From Aedes albopictus (Eukaryota; Arthropoda; Insecta; Diptera; Culicidae): a stretch of 64,000 nt of DNA. A program made the translations under genes and the position numbers. The notes below the pieces were generated by a model. That model was not told the origin of the DNA. It made no database searches and saw nothing but the letters and a program-made list of their open reading frames with translations. Below, in pieces: positions 1-11,060 of this stretch. Every line of letters starts with the position of its first letter. Positions within the stretch are counted from its first letter, which is position 1. The stretch is taken from the NCBI RefSeq assembly GCF_035046485.1, contig NC_085136.1:154202870-154266869 (forward strand). Direction: 5' to 3'.

Positions 1-745
1 GTGGTTTGATTGCTTGTGTTGCGAATGTCGGAGACAAAGGAGGCCGAATATCGACGAAAAGGTTCAAATGACTGTGATCTCTAACAAGACTGGTCACGAC
101 TTATCGACAACCTGATGGAAAAATAGGGTCAGACCACATTAGATTCCCCAGAGAACAGACATCCAAGTCCAGTTCCGAAACTGTGTAAGAAATTTAACGG
201 CCATTTGAAATCGGCAACACAAGTGTCAATAGCGTGGCGCTGCAATCGGTTAATTTCCCATACTAATTAAATTCACCGCTTGAAATGTTTCAATTAACCA
301 CTGACTGTGGCAATATGGTGTTTGGTGGCGTTAGTGTTGTCATCGTGTATTGGTTTGCAACCTTACTCAAGTAAAGATTCAAATCCTTACACAAATTTCC
401 GAATGAAATTTGTTCTAGCCTGGATGTCTGTTCTCTGTGGATTCCCGGTAGTGTTGCGGGTTCAGCTGTGGCTTCGAAAGTGGTTAGAAGTAAAAGTGAA
501 GCAAACCCATTCATGCGATATATCAAATCGCGGTGATTAGGTAAAGGTGAATATATAGCAATAAAATATTCTCAGACCATAATTGGGACAACCGGTAGTG
601 TCATGGTCCATGACTCATGGAATCAGATCCGGCTATCCCACCGGAATTTATCAAATATAAAAATGAACCAAACCCATACATACGACACATCAGATCGCAG
701 ATTTTTTGATAATCTAATGAACGGTTAGCAAGAAAATAGTCTTAG
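1..745. repeat. Diverged copies of the ~155-bp tandem family with an inverted pair
   Basis: Around 95-135, 505-600 and 690-745 the sequence resembles the units of the array at 1940-2960: a catgcgacacatcaaat-like core, a 'gataacctgatgaacgg' segment and 'gaaaatagtctcagaccat'. In addition 133-185 is an imperfect inverted copy of about 390-450 (shared 'ctggatgtctgttctctg'). The ORFs here (78 aa on the minus strand, 77 aa on the plus strand) overlap each other and show no domain, so I regard them as chance. This is seen in the sequence; the family name is unknown to me. Confidence 0.55.
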
Positions 746-1560
746 AGACTAGCTGTTGTGTTGCATAACCAACGTTCATGTGAAAAATTGAATCGTGGCT
801 TTGTTTAATGGCCTGATAAACATTAGCTATGAACAACAGTGACGAATAGGTCTAAGTTCTCATACATGAGAACAAAATATAGACAAAACTAAAGCGATCT
901 CATCAAATCGTACCATTTCAGATTCCTAAGGTGTAAATTTATAGCAGGATGGGTCAACGTTGAATAAAAAAATAAGAATTTGATCGCGTCAACAGAAGAT
1001 GGTGGCTGATTTAAGGAATTGTGAGCTCTAAAACTATGTAAAATAAGTGTATTTGGTATGGGAAATATGTCCGGAGTCCACCAGAGTATCCAAGATAGCG
1101 GTCCAAAGTCCAAGATAATGGCCCATATTCAAGTTAGTGCCTATTTAATACGATTTTTAATTCTTGCATTATGGGCATATTTTGTATGACTGGTAACTGG
1201 TAACCAGAATATACGACATGCCAAAATTCAATACGGCGACTATTTTATGTAATTTTCGGTGCAGAGTCCATAATGAATACCAGAACATCCAAGATGGTGT
1301 CTCAATGTTCAAGTTAGTTTAGTTGGGGTAGATATCCGGAGTCATAAAATGATGACCGGAAAATCTAAAATGACGTTTAAAAATTTTGCGGCTTCATGAC
1401 AATTGTTTGGTTTGAGTTTTGGATCGTTGTCTTATATTTTCTGAATATTGGATGTTATGCTAATATAAAATGTATCCATATTGAGTAGATTTAGCAAGCA
1501 GTTTTCATTTTGTATTTATGTCAATGTCATCAACATGTCGCTCGAGTTTTGTTGAAAGGG
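746..1560. other. No recognisable gene
   Basis: AT-rich sequence with a few 'tccaagat(a/g)(g/a)' motifs between 1075 and 1300 that read like decayed copies of one short repeat. The only ORF (889-1113 minus, 74 aa) lacks any recognisable domain. I see nothing else to support. Confidence 0.4.
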
Positions 1561-1860
1561 TATTTTAAAGCACGAGAAAGGCACCATCACCGCTAGGTGG
1601 ATTAATTAGGGTTTTTTAACAGAAAAAAATTGTTGGACAATTTGCCCAGACATGATTTTTGCCTTTCTCGTACACTAAGTGTACTGGAAAGGCTATATGT
1701 TCACTCCAAAAATGACTTTTTGATAGAAGGCCCGGAGGGTCGAGTCACATATACCAATCAACTCAGCTCGACGAATTGAGGTGATGTCTGTGTGTGTGTA
1801 TGTATGTGTGTGTGTGTGTATGTGTGTGTGTGAGTATGTGTGTGTACAAAATAAACTCAC
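1561..1860. repeat. Dispersed mosquito-type repeat with TG microsatellite
   Basis: The block 'cacgagaaaggca' near 1569 is the inverse of 'tgcctttctcgt' near 1660, so the segment has short inverted ends. The sequence after it ('gaaggcccggagggtcgag') ends in a (TG)n tract with TATG interruptions at about 1787-1846. A second copy of the first block, 'cgagaaaggcac(c/t)atcacc', lies at 4562-4600, which shows the unit is dispersed. From memory, this block with its TG tail is frequent in Aedes and Culex DNA. No coding potential. Confidence 0.6.
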
Positions 1861-1939
1861 ATCACTTTTTGGCAGTAAACCTCAACCGATTTTTATGACC
1901 GACGGTTCATTCGACGCGGAATCTGGTCCCATTGTTTCC

Positions 1940-2960
1940 TATTGAAAATGGTTCGGATCGGTTCAGCCGTTCCGGAGTTATGGCCATTTAGGTGTTCCGG
2001 ATCGGTACCCCAGGGAGGGGCCAGATATGAAAATGCTACAAAACCTTGCATGCGACATATCAGACCGCGGCTTTTTCGATAACCTGACGAACGGTAAACA
2101 GGAAAATACTCTCAGACCATATCTGAACCAGTAGTATTCCGGAATCGGTTCCGGATGTCCCGCCGGAGGTGGCCAAATATAAAAGTGAACCAAATCCATG
2201 CATGCGACACATCAAATAGCAAATTTTTCGATAACCTGATGAACAGTGAGCAGGAAAATAGCCTTTGACCCAGCAGAGACTACTGGTAGTGTTCCGGAAC
2301 CGGTTCCGGGTGCCCCGCCGGAAGTGGCCAAATATAAAATTGAACCAAACCCATACATGCGACACATTAGATAGCAGCTTTTTTGATAACCTGAAGAACG
2401 GTAAGCAGGAAAATAGCTTTAGATCACAGCAGAGACTACCGGTAGTGTTCCGGAACGAGTTCCGGATGTCCGGCAGGAAGTGGTTCAATATAAAAGTGAA
2501 CCAAACCCTTAACCAAACCCATGCATGCGACACATCAAATAGCGGCTTTTTCGATAACCTGGTGAACAGTGAGCAGGAAAATAACCAGCAGAGACTACCG
2601 ATAGTGCTCTAGAACCAGTTCCGGATGTCCCGCCGGAAGTGGTCAAATGTAATAGTGAACCAAATCCATGCATGCAACACATCAAATCGCGGCTCTTTAG
2701 ATAACCTGATAAACGGTTAGCAAGAAAAAGGTTTCAAACCATATTTGAGACAACCAGTAGTATTTATTCCGGAACCGGTTCCGGGTGTCTTGCTGGAAGT
2801 GGTCAAATGTATATAAGAGCCAAACCCATGCATGCGACATATCAAACCACGGCTTTTTCGGTAACCTGATGAACGGTTTACAAAAAAATAGTCTCAGATC
2901 ACATAAGAGACTACCGGTAGAACCCATTTTGTATGTTCCACCAGAATGACCACACAGTAT
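1940..2960. repeat. Degenerate tandem array, ~147-168 bp unit
   Basis: The core 'gcatgcgacacatcaaat' recurs at about 2048, 2200, 2355, 2523, 2670 and 2830, giving spacings of roughly 147 to 168 bp. Each unit also carries a palindromic 'ccggaaccggttccgg'-like element, 'cgccggaagtggccaaat' and 'gataacctgatgaacgg'. Units differ by substitutions and small indels, so this is an old array. The overlapping ORFs (157 aa minus at 2060-2533, 115 aa plus at 2265-2612, 113 aa minus at 2697-3038) are translations of the repeat. The 'gg.cattccgg' vocabulary also appears in the foldback at 14753-17012, so the families may be related. Confidence 0.8.
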
Positions 2961-3690
2961 CAAAAATCCGTGTAAATTTACGCGAGATCTAATGCACATA
3001 ACGGGAATGCCAGCACTGGCACAAAATTCTGCTAGCATTAAAATTTACATGTCCAATTTGGATTGCAGCTGTAAATTTTAATCATCGTGTAAATTTCCTT
3101 TGTAGTGTTTTTGGTTTGGTGGTTTGTTTTCAACTGGAGAATTATCAATCAGAAAGCGAACCGAGGTGGAAGTACCGAAATCACCGAAACCTGAGCATCA
3201 TGGAGCAAGTTTATTCACCGTTTAAAGAAATAAACTAAAATCGTACATAACCTCTTTATTTATCTCATTTCATGCAAATTGCAAAAATCACTACAATCGT
3301 CCCGTCCTGGAACCTGCCGCTGCTGTTGCTGCCTAGGAATCCGCATCGTCGAAGCTCTTGCACACTTTTTATGCACTATCTCAGACAATCGAATCACTAT
3401 CTTATCATCAGAAATAAACACTGCTTCATCTAACTGCTTACAAATTGATGAAATTTGAGGAAATAAATCGAAAATCACTACAAAATCACTCCGCGCTTGA
3501 TTACGACTCCAAAACACACATTTGCCAATATGGCCGACTGCCGCTCCGGTGCTAAAGTCAACGCCAGCTCTGATCACACGCACGTCATGTAAAATTCAAT
3601 CAACCTTCGCTGAATTTTAGGAAGGCAAAGCAAAATATAACTATAATGAAAAAGACAATTTTAGCTACCGTGTAATTTTCATTGATATTT
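2950..3690. mobile_element. Possible non-autonomous element with 'gtgtaaattta' ends
   Basis: 'cgtgtaaatttacgcgag' near 2968, 'aaaatttacatgtcc' near 3040, 'cgtgtaaatttcc' near 3083 and 'cgtgtaattttc' near 3670 are related end-like motifs in different orientations. The same words occur at the ends of the MITE at 20122-20542. Between them lies a minus-strand ORF (3260-3583, 107 aa) with a glutamine run and no domain I recognise. I cannot fix ends or a target-site duplication. It may be two adjacent MITEs, or one with internal host sequence. Confidence 0.3.
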
Positions 3691-3779
3691 CTGGAGAAAT
3701 GTATGTGTATGAAAAGGCGCATATTTTTACGCTTGATTTCAGATTACGCGAAGCTTTTTTCTGTGAGATCCGTAATTCC

Positions 3780-3960
3780 GGTTTGCTTAATATTCAGATT
3801 TTCTTTCTGTGCAAAATGTGAAATAAATCAAATCCATGCATGCACACCAATTTTCGGCTTTTCATAAAACCTATTGAACAGTTAGCAAGAGACTAGTCTC
3901 AGACCATATTTGTCTAGGAACCGGTTCCGGGTATCTCACAGAAAGTTCTAAAAACAGTGA
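3780..3960 (+). repeat. Isolated unit of the ~155-bp family
   Basis: 'atgcatgcacac', 'gaacagttagcaagaga', 'ctcagaccatattt' and 'ggaaccggttccgggt' appear in the same order as in the 1940-2960 array, so this is one diverged unit downstream of the array. Confidence 0.55.
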
Positions 3961-5400
3961 AAATAATCAGTGCAAGCGATAAATATGTGTAAGAGAACAA
4001 AATCTTGACAAAACAGATGCAGGCTCATCAAATCACATCTTCTCATATTCCTGAGGTGTAAATATACAGTAGAATCGCATCAAACTCGAGCAAAGTTTTT
4101 CAATCCCCTTTTGCTGCGCAAAATTTTGATCCGACTGATTGCTCCTCGCGCTGTGCGATATGGTTCAAATTTGAATTGGATTCAGTACGAAAAATTTCAC
4201 TTGCTTTCATTTTTTGGTCAATTTTTTTTGAATCTAGTATCCAATGATATTAAAATATATGCCTGAAGTGTGCAGGAAAAAGTTTATCGAAGATTGTAAA
4301 GTGATTTTTGGTTGTGAAATAAATTATATTTAAGCTTGTTATTATCGTCTTGGTATTGATGGTATTCCAGTAATAGTAAAGGTGGTCACGCAGTCAACTA
4401 AGAGGTCTGATATTTTTCAGCTCTGCCTATACATTGAACATAACACCGGAAATATGTGCCATCAGTAATTCGATGATGGCTTGGATTTTTGCTTTTATAA
4501 ATAAATTATTCACAGGATTTAAGATGCTTACGTCGACGGAAAGATCATGAGTACATATTCGACGAGAAAGGCACTATCACCACTAGGTGGATTAATCCAG
4601 GTTTTGGTTAGTGTAATAAGGCAAAACTAAAAACAAAAACTCAAAATGTGTGACACTGTTACTACCAAACGCTGCAATATTCTCTTATTCATTTGATAAA
4701 ATTAATTATCCCACATACACTAACGTATATCTTTGCTTATCAATCATCATCCCGACCATTTGGACCATTTGGCTGACATATCCAAGCGAAAATCGATCTT
4801 AATGATGCTCCTCATTATATGAGACTCTTCAGGCCATTTCAATCATATAGATGGGTATCAGGATGCCACTTCGTACAAGCCCATCAAACGTGCAAACAAA
4901 GCCCACAGCGAAATCATCCGCGCCAGAAAGAGAGACAACGCAGTCAGTCGCAGTTCGCTCGTTACCCTTAATTAGCTTTGATCAAATAAAACTCCACTCA
5001 TTAAAACGACTACCTATCTTTCAGTTTGACTTCGGTTCGGTGTCTCTATTCAGCTCAGAAAAGGACCAGCTTCATCAGGGAAGGTGGTCCCACATCGGAT
5101 AGATCCCGGTGCGATGATATGCACTTGTAGGAAGGTACCAGAAGCAGTATTTGTAGCACGCCGCACCGCCGATGTGTTCATTTAAATTGCGCCTCTATTC
5201 AATCTGCGATAAATGCGAAAAGTGTGCTGCACGCACTTCAGCTTTCGAAAAGTAATGAACGAGGGAGTTCTGCATTCTTATCGACCGTTTTGATATTTTA
5301 ATCGGCCACTGAAATTGTTCAACAAACTAAATGAATTGAATCAAATACAATGAGGTTTAGAGGGTTGTTAACCCTCGAGCAGTCGCGTCTTCGACCACCC
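3961..5400. other. No recognisable gene
   Basis: Mostly AT-rich. A short dispersed block ('cgagaaaggcactatcacc', 4562-4600) repeats the one at 1569. An 83-aa plus ORF (4851-5102) has no recognisable domain. The final part (5150-5400) may already belong to the untranslated leader of the RTE relic that follows, but I cannot show it. Confidence 0.35.
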
Positions 5401-7020
5401 TCACCACGCTCACGCTGTGTATTACAAGCGCGCTTTTTTCATGGTGCGTGCACTCAGTACAAAACGCGACCGCTCCCGGGTTAATGCCGCTTCGAAATAG
5501 GCTAAGTGTACCAAAGGTCTTTGGAAGGACTCTAAGCTCAACTGTGCACTATAATCCTGCGAAAAGTAGGGAACGGTGTCCGGCCCTACGAGCCAGCCAT
5601 AAAAAACACATTGTAACAGAGAATCAGCAACAGCATAATACGAACCGAGACCAACGGCAACGACCCCAGCGAACAAAAAGAACTCGGCACGTAGAACTGC
5701 CAATTTCTCAACTTCATTGGGAGCACCCGCATACTCGCCGATTTATTGAAGGACCGCGATTTTGGCATCGTAGTGCTTTAGGAGATGTGCTGGACAAAAT
5801 CCATGAAGCGAACGTTTGGAGGTGATCATACCATCTACCAGAGCTGCGGCAACACTTGCGAGCTGGAAACAGCTTTCATCGTGATGGCTGACATGCAGAG
5901 GCGCGTGATCGGTTGATGGCCGATCGACGAAAAAATGTGTATATTGAGGGACGTTTCTTCAACTTCAGCATAATGTTAACAGCTACCCAAAACACGAAAT
6001 CACGATTTTGATAGGAGACCAAAACCCTCAGGTAAGCCAGGAGAGGTAATTCAGACCGACGATCGGAATGTTCAGCGCCCACCTGCTGACGAACGAACCT
6101 GCTGACGAACGAAAACGATCAACGACTCGTCGATTTCGCCGCCTTCATAAACATAGCCATCCGTAGCACCTTTTTAAAGCACAGCCAGGGAGGCTACACC
6201 TGGAGATCACCACAGCAGATGGAATCGCAAATCGACCACGTTCAGATTGATGGACGGCATTTCTTTGACATTATCGACGTCATTTTTGTGGAGAAGAACA
6301 CAGCGCGGATGGTAATGCGGCTGCAAGGAATCCGACAGAACGAGGAACGCTACAATCAGAAGCGGAAACAGCATACCCGCTTCTTTCAGGATGCGCTGCT
6401 TGGAATAAACGGAGTACGAAGAAATGGAAATGCTGTACCGTTCCCAAGGAACACGGAAGTTCTATGTACCAGAAGCTAAACGCACCCCACAACGACTTCG
6501 TGCTGCGAGGGATAAGGACCGACAGCTCTTGACGGACGGACGTGAGGTGATTGGAAGGTGGAAGCAGCACTTCGATCAGCACCTGAATGGCACGAGAGAC
6601 TACGGCAGCGGAGGAAACGGCTACGCCAGTGCAGCAGAGGACGGATATGATCCAACTACGATGCTGAGGGAAGTTAAATATGCCATTCACCAGATCAAAA
6701 CCCACAAAGGAGCTGATAAGGATGGTATCGCAACTGAGCTCATCAAGATGGGCACAAAAAAGTTGACCATCTGGCTGCACCGGTTGATATTCAGGATCTG
6801 GGAAACAATGTGGAAAACCAGAGCAGTGGAAAGAAGAGGTATCTGTTAGGTCCGCGGCATCACCATTCAAGGCAGCATTCAAGCCTACAAAGTGCTATCC
6901 CAGATCGTCTTCTGTTGCCTACCTCCTAAAACTAATGAGTTCGTGAGAAGATGGCGACGTTCTTTGACGGCCGGCCTACAACGGATCAGATCTTCACCGT
7001 ACGGTAAATCCTTCAGAAAT
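5400..7020 (+). pseudogene. RTE-like LINE relic: endonuclease and N-terminal reverse transcriptase
   Basis: Broken reading frames together spell a LINE polyprotein. At about 5690-5810 lies the N-terminus of an APE-type endonuclease (NCRSLNFIGSTR, then a DRDFDIVAL-like stretch). It continues to about 6300 with the endonuclease tail (IDHVQID). 6420-6850 (plus, 141 aa) holds the linker to the reverse transcriptase (RDKDRQLLTDGREV, ERWKQHFDQHLNG-like) and the first RT block (HQIKTHKGADKDGIATELIK). The copy decays after 6850 and is lost near 7020. Many frameshifts and stops mean it is not functional. Five other pieces of the same family lie in this window. I place it in the RTE/JAM1-type group from memory. 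Confidence 0.75.
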
Positions 7021-7043
7021 GCTGTGAATATCAGATTCCATAC

Positions 7044-7490
7044 TTATCGTACCGGTCAGACTAAGGCCTGAATGTCCTCTGCCGTACGTAGGAGTCGTCT
7101 CCATTCCGCTCGGCTCATCGCTGTGTGTCTCTAGTTCCGCACTCTGCGAATGGTGCATGAAACGACCTCCACTTGATCGACCCACCTAGCTCGCTGCGCA
7201 CCACATCTTCTTTTACCGGTCGGATGATTCTCGAGAACCATTTTTGTCGGGTTCGTATCTGACATCCTGATGACGTGACCCGTCCACCGTAGCCTTCTGA
7301 TTTTCGCGGTGTGGACGATGGTTGGTTCTCTCAGCAGCTGATGCAGTTCGTGGTTCATTCGTCTTCCCCAAGTCCCGTCTTCCATCTGCACTCCGCCGTA
7401 GATGCTTTGCAACACCTTCCGTTCGAAAACTCTAAGGGTGCGTTGGTCCTTTGCACGTAGTGTCCTTGTTTCGTGCCCATAGAGAACTTT
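7044..7490 (-). pseudogene. RTE-like LINE relic: C-terminal end, inverted
   Basis: The minus ORF at 7131-7415 (94 aa) reads YGGVQMEDGTWGRRMNHEL and then RRLRWTGHVIRM, a typical C-terminal region of RTE-like ORF2. A further stretch upstream (to 7490) encodes YGHETRTL-like residues. It faces the copy at 5400-7020 and differs from the other copies in wording, so it is probably a separate, more diverged subfamily. Truncated at both sides. Confidence 0.75.
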
Positions 7491-7789
7491 TGTAGATTAG
7501 GGTGCCTGTACCAGTTATCGCACTACCTAAGGGAAACTATTTCTACAAAAATAACAAGAAAACCAACGAATGTCATCGATATGTCAAAATATTGATTAGT
7601 TTGCATACTTTACAGGAAAAATATAGAAACGGAGCCAAAATTACTTTTAGTATTTATTACGGCGTGTGCCAATGATAGGAACCATGTACCAGTTATGGAC
7701 ACATTTGTTAATTTGGGTTCCACTTCGCACTATTTACATGCATTCTGTAAGTTAGCTTTTAGCTTATATAAGAGCATGCGACTTACCTT
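7491..7789. other. No recognisable gene
   Basis: AT-rich spacer. 'gtaccagttat' occurs twice (7512 and 7687), hinting at a decayed short repeat; nothing else can be supported. Confidence 0.35.
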
Positions 7790-8650
7790 GGACTCAACTC
7801 AGGGGCGCCTAGCTTCCCTAGCCGAGAGATGTAATTAGGGTGGGAGAGGGGTCTCTCCTGACCGCCGCTGGATGTCCACACCGTGCCACTCACGCTCACT
7901 TTCCCCTATTAATCTCGTCACGCTCGCGAATGTTCTTCGATGCAGATGGTGGGAAAAAGGGGGTTCCGTGGGATTTCACAATTTCACAAGATGGGCTGTA
8001 CCGTATAGTGGAGTTAGTTCACCCCGCTGGCCTAGCAGTGATAGACACGTGGCCAACCACGTTTTACACTCGTGCACTTAACTGGCCACCACTTCTTGGG
8101 CCTATACCCCTTGGTAACACTTTCCCCGGAATCTTCACCAATTGGGATTCTTCACCAGAGATTCTCGGTCCAGCTTTTCTCAGAGCTGACCGTTCTATTC
8201 CGCCGGGACACTTAGGCCTATTCCACAATCCCACGCGCGACACTGGGACACTTCCTCGAACCGGTCTAGAGTGGAATTTCTTCCCGCAAGCCACACGCGT
8301 TCCCGAATCTTATTCTCGAGGCCACCGGCCTTATTCACGGTGCACAACGGACACGTAAGGTTGGCCAGGTTCCCTACTGGACACTTGGGGACACTTGGGC
8401 TTTTCACACGCGGAACAGTTTCACCATTTACATCGACTTGTTTCTATGGTTAACACGACCGATCGGTTTGACGACACACAGAAGAGACCGGGCTCTCGTC
8501 GTTTTTTTCTTCTATAGACCCCCTCGGTGGCCTCATCGTGGATCCACGGGCGGAAGGCGCCACCCGATCATTATTATTTTTGCGTTTTGGGGAAAACTTC
8601 GTTTGTCGGAGTGGGGTCGGCGTTCGCGGCTCACAATGTTTGTTTGAACA
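7790..8650 (+). other. Unassigned GC-rich block with a 172-aa ORF
   Basis: This block is clearly richer in G and C than its neighbours and has a 172-aa plus ORF (7840-8358), with overlapping ORFs on the other strand (8064-8294, 8195-8407). The conceptual protein is rich in Pro, Thr, Arg and Leu. It has no signal peptide, membrane segment or motif I recognise. Both strands are open and 'gggacactt' recurs (8209, 8249, 8379, 8390). It may therefore be a long terminal repeat or untranslated region of an LTR element, or a non-coding exon, rather than a real protein gene. It carries no visible reverse transcriptase nearby. Confidence 0.3.
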
Positions 8651-8950
8651 ATTTTAGCAGGGCCTAACTCCTACACTTTTCAAATTTTATAATTGGGATT
8701 TTCATTATTTACATGGGACATTTATCATAAATGTAACAATTCCTTATGGGATTTGGTACACTATGGCGAAATAGGGTGCAAGGAGGCCGAAAACTTAAGG
8801 AAAATGATTTATTTCTATCATAATTTGAGCAAATTGTGAAGTTCAAATGATTGCAATCATCTTTTGTGGACGTGATCTGTTGTTCAAGAAATTTGTCTTG
8901 TTGAGTTGTATCTTTAAAGGTTGAAAATCAACTATGGCGAATTTGAGGTA

Positions 8951-10709
8951 CCGTAATCCGGGGTCAAATTGATCACTTCAAAACAACTTTAGCGGATAAC
9001 ATCAGTGCCTGTTCAAATATTGCCAAAAGAATTTCTGTAAAACCAGTACCCAGCGGATCTCCATGGAACTATGTGACAGAATATTGTTCAACAAATTTAA
9101 ACTTTAAGTTAAATAAGTTCAAATATTAAAATTTTGGAAATGCCACTTTGGGGCGAAATTGATCAGTACACAATTAAGCTTCGGTTGGAAAGGAAAATTT
9201 CCTTCACCACTTAATTTTGCTCTTCTAAAACCGAATAACGCGTCTTTAAATGGAGAATTAAGTTTTGAAATTTCCCTTTAAACGCCTAAAGGTAGGCAAT
9301 TTCATTAAAAAAAAGTGATTTCTATCACAATAAATGACTATTTCTTCATAAAATGAACTTTTTATAATTATTTCATGTTCTGATTAGCTGCATAACATTT
9401 CAACCAAGGCTCCACAAAAATGTTAAAACAGAGAATTCACGGGAAGTCCTATTAGCAATTGATTGTTTAGTAGCAATGATTTCAGCTAAATGAGAAATAC
9501 ATGGCAAATTCCTTGAAAAAATAAGGCAAAACTAACTTTTTTCTATAAAATTAAAAGTCTACGCTCATCTCTAGACATCTACGAATCAGATGACGTAAAA
9601 AGTTTAGGATCATTACGACGCTTAAGAGTTCTTAGTAGGGTAATTCTCGCTGAGACCGGCCCACTATTTACACCTTGTCTTCAAAAATGTTTAAGGTGCC
9701 GATTTTCTGAAAGCCCTCGCCTAAAAAGTAAGAAAAATGCATTTGGTTACTCAAATTGATGGACCCCCCGTTAGTTAGAGCCACAACAATTTTTGCAGAC
9801 CCCTCGATTTTGGTCAAATGGTGGCTCACTAAAACCGTTATAACTCGAAAGTTTCACCGAAAACCACCTCAAAACGAAATGTTGTTGAAAAGAGGAGAGA
9901 TAGAGCTACTATTTACAATAATAAAAAGTTGGGTCGGCCATATTGATTTTGGCCGCCATCTTCAATTTATACATAACATATCAAAAAATTAGAGATGTCT
10001 TTTTCTTCTTTCAAAATTATCTGCCGTTTCGTGAATCTTGCCACTTTTGCGCACTGGGCCCGGTGCCGACCGTTTACATAAATGCAGCGTTTTTTCGCAG
10101 TGTTAACGAACAAGAATTAAAATTCTGAACCCAATAATGGAAAGTTGAAGGTTTAAGCTTTTCAAAACACTAAAAAAGTTATAAAAACAATGCCCGCATC
10201 ATTGAGAAACAGTCAAAAACGGAAACGATAACTTTTGAAAGAAGAAAAAGACATCTCTAATTTTTTGATATGTTATGTATAAATGTCCCAGCTTTCAATT
10301 GATGCAAAAATTTCGAAAATCGGTGGTTGCCCTCATGGTGAAAAAAACTTTTTATTATTGTAAATAGTAGCTCTATCTCTCCTCTTTTCAGCAACATTTC
10401 GTTTTGAGGTGGTTTTCGGTGAAACTTTCGAGTTATAACGGTTTTAGTGAGCCACCATTTGACCAAAATCGAGGGGTCTGCAAAAATTGTTGTGGCTCTA
10501 ACTAACGGGGGGTCCATCAATTTGAGTAACCAAATGTATTTTTTTTACTTTTTAGGCGAGGGCTTTCAGAAAATCGGCACCTTAAACATTTTTGAAGACA
10601 AGGTGTAAATAGTGGGCCGGTCTCAGCGAGAATTACCCAGTATGGAATTACAATGTAGTACCGGATTGATCAATGTCACCCCGCTGATAAATTTGACCCC
10701 GGTTTACGG
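8951..10709. mobile_element. TIR element with CCGTAA ends and TA target site, interrupted
   Basis: The left end ccgtaatccggggtcaaatt (8951) matches the inverse of the right end, which finishes '...gaccccggtttacgg' at 10709. TA lies outside each end (8949-8950, 10710-10711), as for Tc1/mariner-type insertions. The inverted match is only about 25 bp; internal sequence such as 'ggggcgaaattgatca' near 9152 repeats the end motif. No transposase ORF is visible. A large palindrome (about 9638-10638) is inserted close to the right end. Confidence 0.65.
9638..10638. mobile_element. Palindromic MITE nested in the CCGTAA element
   Basis: The first ~350 bp (gggtaattctcgctgagacc onward) recur inverted in the last ~390 bp, ending '...gcgagaattaccc'. 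The arms share 'gaccggcccactatttacac' and 'gatggaccccccgttagtta', so the element can fold into a long hairpin. The 78-aa plus ORF (9756-9992) and 87-aa minus ORF (10257-10520) are the same arm read from each side and begin identically, which confirms the palindrome. TA dinucleotides flank both ends, but the right flank has two extra bases, so the target site is not certain. No transposase. Confidence 0.85.
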
Positions 10710-10865
10710 TACGCTGAGCCTAGTTAACATTTGGAGAATATGGCTTTCAGTCTTTGGAGGAATAACTCAAAAACGGATTAAGTTTCCATCCGATGTTTCA
10801 ATCGCTATATTGCGCCTTCTTCAAGGAATTACCTATGCTCCGTTCTGTCGAGATTATTAGCCCAC

Positions 10866-11010
10866 AGCATAGACCTCAAGGGTAGAGGTGTGCGCCGCCA
10901 CGCCGGCGCCGCCGCCGATTTTTGGTTCACGCCGCCGCCGCCGATTATTTTTAGGCGCGCCGCCGCTTACGCCGCCGAACTCTAATTTTTTACGCCGATC
11001 TCAAAAACAT
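10866..11010 (+). repeat. GCC-rich short element, copy 1
   Basis: Starts 'tagaggtgtgcgccgccac' and continues with GCC runs separated by 'gattttt'. The start matches the ends of the copies at 30890-31045 (minus), 49655-49800 (plus) and 53930-54075 (minus). The four share the boundary word (t)aga(g/c)(g/c)tgtgcgccg and a GCC core but differ elsewhere. It is GC-rich in an AT-rich surrounding. Confidence 0.6.
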
Positions 11011-11060
11011 ATTGAAAAATTATATTATTTCTTGATTTATTTTATAACAATACTTCAAGC

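Noticed and set aside
9756..10520. Two ORFs starting with the same protein (MMDPPLVRATTIFADPSIL) as duplicated genes
   Set aside because: They are the two arms of one palindromic MITE.
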